Origin: Liolophura sinensis
Lineage: Eukaryota > Mollusca > Polyplacophora > Chitonida > Chitonidae
DNA: 64,000 nt
Assembly: GCF_032854445.1 (NCBI RefSeq)
Contig: NC_088295.1
Coordinates: forward strand, 64,501-128,500
Reading direction: 5' to 3'
The notes under the pieces were generated by a model. That model searched no databases, had not been told where the DNA came from, and saw only the letters and a list, made by a program, of their open reading frames with translations. The translations under genes were made by a program, and so were the position numbers. Each line of letters begins with the position of its first letter. Within the stretch, counting starts at the first letter, position 1. Positions 60,551 through 64,000 of this stretch are shown here, piece after piece.

Positions 60551-61194
60551 TAGAACTATGTCGATGTGTGCTACAAAAATTATATTTTAAGAAAATTGTA
60601 TGCTCACTGAAATTATTCTAGAGATGGCATTTGTATTCTCTGGTCACATCAGAGATTCTAAAATTGGTTTTGATCTGGTTGAATTTCGTTGACTGAATAA
60701 CTTTTGTTTAAAGCGATACTTTAAAACATTTTTACTTAAGGATGGCAGTCAGCTTTGTTCTGTGGTTGAGAAGAAAATATACAGGACAAAGTGCATTCTT
60801 TGACACCGGGTGGCCTGCAGTGTCCGCGATAAACTCGCCAATGTTTGACAAGTTACTGATATACTTTCCTACATCTAACATACAACGTCCGGGATAAACC
60901 GCCAATGTTTGACAGTTTACTGATATACTTCCCCATATCTGACGTACTCACCCTTAGGTACAACCTTCGCTTCAGAATCAGGAATGTAATTGGCAGACGT
61001 TTTTGTAAACCTGCCATACCAGTAGGTCATAAAGCATTCCAAAAAAATCCAACTTAGTTGACCAGTAAAAAATATCTCACTTTAGCTGAACATATTGCAG
61101 CATTAGGAGCAGAATGTTGTAAAGGGGAAAGGCCAATTTTAAATATCGCCAGTACCATTACCATAATCACTTTAAAATGGTAAGCTGCCACCTT
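60551..61194. other. Unique stretch with a 63-bp tandem duplication
   Basis: ATAAAC, then CGCCAATGTTTGACA and TACTGATATACTT recur about 63 bases apart (60823-60950). A good donor (TAAGG then GTGAGT, minus strand, about 60955) follows a short open stretch, but no ectodomain resemblance was found. Confidence 0.5.
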
Positions 61195-64000
61195 CAGATT
61201 TGGTGGCAAGACCCGCAGGGTTAAAAATGGACCACACAGCTGGACAGATGTAACGAGTGCTGGGTTTAAACTCAGACAAGGAAACGTTCACGGCTTGACG
61301 TGGATAGAGGCAAACATATGTCGTTTTGGGGACATAAATAAGTAAGTGTAGATATATGTACCTTTCAGGATAATGCCAGACACATGTGGCTTTGGGAGGG
61401 GAATAGGCCAGTGTGAATATAAGGGTACGAGTAGCTTTGAGGACACTTAGACATGATGGCACATTTAGCATTGAGGATGGTGCGAGACACACGTGGTTTT
61501 AGGACAGGAATAGGCAAGTGTAGATAAGAGTTGACATAAGGCAGGATATAGCAGGATAGAAAGGTAGATATGACGGCACATGTGCTTTGAGAATAGTGCC
61601 CAACACATATAGCTCTTGGACGGAGATATCAGGGGACCTGTAACGTTTAGCATAGTGCCAGACACATGTGGCTTTGGGGCAGGAATAAACAACTGTAGAT
61701 ATGAGGCTACATGTAGCATTGAGGATAGTGTCCGATACATGTTGCTTTGGGAACAGAAAAAGACAAGTGTAGACATAGCGGTATATGTAGCATTGACAAT
61801 AGTGCCAGACACATGTGATTTTGGGACAGAAAAAGAGAAGTGTAGAAATGAGTGCACATATACCTTTGATAACAGGAATAGACAGGTAGAGATATGATGG
61901 CAGGTGTAGCTTTGAGGATAGTGACACCCGCGTGTGACTTTGGGGACAGAAATATACAAGTGTAATGACACATGCAGCTTTGAGGATAGTGACCGACACA
62001 TGTGGCTTTGTTGACAGGAATAGACAAGTGTAGACATGTCAGCATTGAGGATAGTGCCAGACATGTTATTTTGGAACTAGAATAATCAAGTTTAAATATA
62101 AGGGCCTATGAAGTTTTAATGACATGAGCAGAGAGGTAGAGATATAAAGCCTAATGTACTTAAAAGATATTGCCCGACGGAAGTGGCTTTGAGGACAAGA
62201 ACAGACAAGTGTAGACATGACGGCACATTTAGTATTAGGGATGGCGACGGACACATGTGGCTTTGAGGACAGGAATAGACAAGTGTATATATGAGGGCAC
62301 ATGCATCTTTGATAACAGGGAAAGACAGGTAGAGATATGAAGGCACACGTAGCTTTGAGAATAGTGCCAGGCACATGTAGCTTTTAGAACAGAAATACAC
62401 AAGTGTGAATATGAGGTCACACGTGGTTTTGAGGATAGTGCCCAACACACTTGGGTTTGAGGACTGGAATATTCAAGTGTAGATATGAGTGAACATGTAG
62501 CTTTGACAATAGGAATATACAGGAAAAGATGAAAAGGCCTATGTAGGAATAGGCATGTGGACATATGAGGGCACATGTAGTCTTGAGGATAGTGCCAGAC
62601 AAATTTGGCTTTGGGGACAAGAAAAGACAGGGTAAATATAAGGGCACATGTAGCTTTGAGAATAGTTTCAAACGCAAATGGCTTTGAGGACAGGAATAGA
62701 CACGCGTAGAGATGAGGGCACATGTAGCATTAAGAAAAGTGCCAGACACATGTGTTTTTTCGACAGAAATAAGCAAGTGTAGCTTTGATAAAAGGAATAG
62801 ACAGTTAGAGATATGAGGTCACATGTGCCTTTGAGAATAGCGCCAGACATATGTGATTCTCGGCACAGGAGTAGGCAAGTGTAGGCAAGGTCACAAGTAC
62901 CTTTTAGGATAGTGCCAAACACATGATGCTTTGGGGACAGGAATAGGCAAGTGTTGATATGGTGGCACATGTAGCTTTGATAACAGGAAGAGAGAGGTAG
63001 AGATATGAGGGCACAGGTAACTTTGATAACGGGAACAGACAAATTAAGATATCAGGGCACATTTAGCGTTTAGGATAGTGTCAGACGCATTTGACTTTTG
63101 GTGACAGGAATAGACTAGTGTAGATATGAGGGCACATGTAGTAGTGAGGATAGTGCCGGACACATGGGGTTATAAAACAGGGGTAGACATGTGGGCATTT
63201 ATATCTTTGACAACATGGATAAACACGAAAAGATATGAAGGCAAAAATTAGCTTTAACAAAAGGAATAGAAGGTAAAAGACACCACATGTAGCTTTCAGG
63301 ATGGTGCCAGACATATGCTGCTTTGGGGATAGAAATAGACAAGTGTAGAGATGACGGCACTTGTAGCAAAAAGGATAGAGCCAGACACATGTGGTTTCAG
63401 GACAGGAATGCCAGACATACATGGTTTGGGACAGAAATAGATAAGTGTAGATATGACGGCAGATGCAGCTTTAATAACAGCAATACAGAGGTAGAGATCT
63501 GAGGGCATAAGTAGATTTGAGGATAGTGCCAGACACATGCGCCTTTGGAAACAGGAAAAGGCCCATGTAAATATAAAGTCCCAAGGCTTTGAAGACAGAA
63601 ATAGAAAAGCGCAGGCTTAACGGCACGTGCAGGATTGAGAATAGTGCCAGACACTATTTCTTTCGGAACAGGAATAGGCAAGTGTAGATACGACGCCACA
63701 TCTAGCTTTGATGACAAGAATAGACAGGAAAAGATTCAAAGGCATATTTAGCTTTGATAACAGGAAGAATCACGTAAAGATATGAAGGCACATGTAGCTT
63801 TGTGGATAGTGTTAGACATCTGGTTTTGGGGACAGCAGTAGGCAAGTGTAGACGTGAAGTCACATGTAGCTTTAACGTAAGTGCCCGACGCATGTGGCTT
63901 TGGGGACAGTAATAGACAAATGTAGGGACGAGGGCACATGTAAATCTGAGGAGAGTGGCAGATACAAGTGGTTTTGAAACTGGAATAGACAACTGTGGGC
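61195..64000. repeat. 74-75-bp minisatellite running off the window
   Basis: Units of ATAGTGCCAGACACATGTGG, CTTTGGGGACAGGAATAGAC, AAGTGTAGATATGAGGGCAC and ATGTAGCTTTGAGG. Shorter units of about 50 bases (TTTGATAACAGGAATAGACA with GGTAGAGATATGA) are interspersed. At least 2.8 kb, moderately diverged. Long minus-strand open frames (up to about 200 codons) encode only the repeat. Confidence 0.94.

Noticed and set aside
60940-61140. Signal peptide or first exon of gene 2
   Set aside because: A good donor lies at about 60955 and short frames precede it, but none resembles an ectodomain start and the phase needed to join 57928 gives only a short Lys/Arg-rich string.
61172-64000. Minus-strand frames up to about 200 codons rich in CLFLSPKATC
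   Set aside because: Translation of the 74-75-bp array, with no unique part. The cysteine-rich look is fortuitous.

Overview
This is animal nuclear DNA: genes are split into short exons with GT-AG introns, about a quarter to a third of the window is minisatellite, and there are tRNA-derived SINEs, decayed LINE-type reverse transcriptases and Tc1 transposons. The SINE tail (a GCCGTCGTATAAGTGAAATA-type core followed by an AAAT-rich end) and the gene family point to a lophotrochozoan, most likely a mollusc. That placement is inference from recall, not a search.

Two protein genes are clear. Both are single-pass receptor guanylate cyclases that would make cGMP, and they lie tail to tail. Gene 1 (+ strand, 1-6795, cut at its 5' end by the window edge) has nine exons in view: kinase-homology domain, coiled-coil linker, cyclase domain and a long tail. 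Gene 2 (- strand, 57928 down to 27535, first exons missing) has nineteen exons in view: most of the ligand-binding ectodomain, the transmembrane helix, the kinase-homology domain, linker, cyclase and tail, about 1047 codons. Six of seven consecutive full-length exons have identical lengths in the two genes (150, 141, 124, 244, 99 and 92 nt), so they are paralogues from an inverted duplication.

Layout. 1-6.8 kb: gene 1, with a 40-bp minisatellite in its largest intron. 7.4-8.9 kb: a nearly intact Tc1-like transposon with one frameshift. 9.1-16.8 kb: arrays of a 25/51-bp repeat, a second SINE family, a decayed LINE and a 36-bp array. 17-20 kb: an orphan open frame and a second decayed LINE split by a SINE. 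21.8-24.8 kb: a 3-kb foldback element with inverted arms of about 380 bp. 25-27.3 kb: a TA-rich cruciform and a 19-bp array. 27.5-57.9 kb: gene 2, in which many large introns carry their own minisatellite family. One of its introns holds a degenerate Tc1 copy, and another holds a tentative small secreted-protein gene on the opposite strand (47.4-49.3 kb). 58-64 kb: a SINE and three more minisatellites, the last running off the window.

The two cyclases would work as membrane receptors: an extracellular ligand is sensed by the periplasmic-binding-like ectodomain, passed through the pseudokinase and coiled coil, and turned into cGMP. Nothing else in the window is clearly tied to that pathway. 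All exon borders were set by eye from reading frame, splice consensus and family resemblance.
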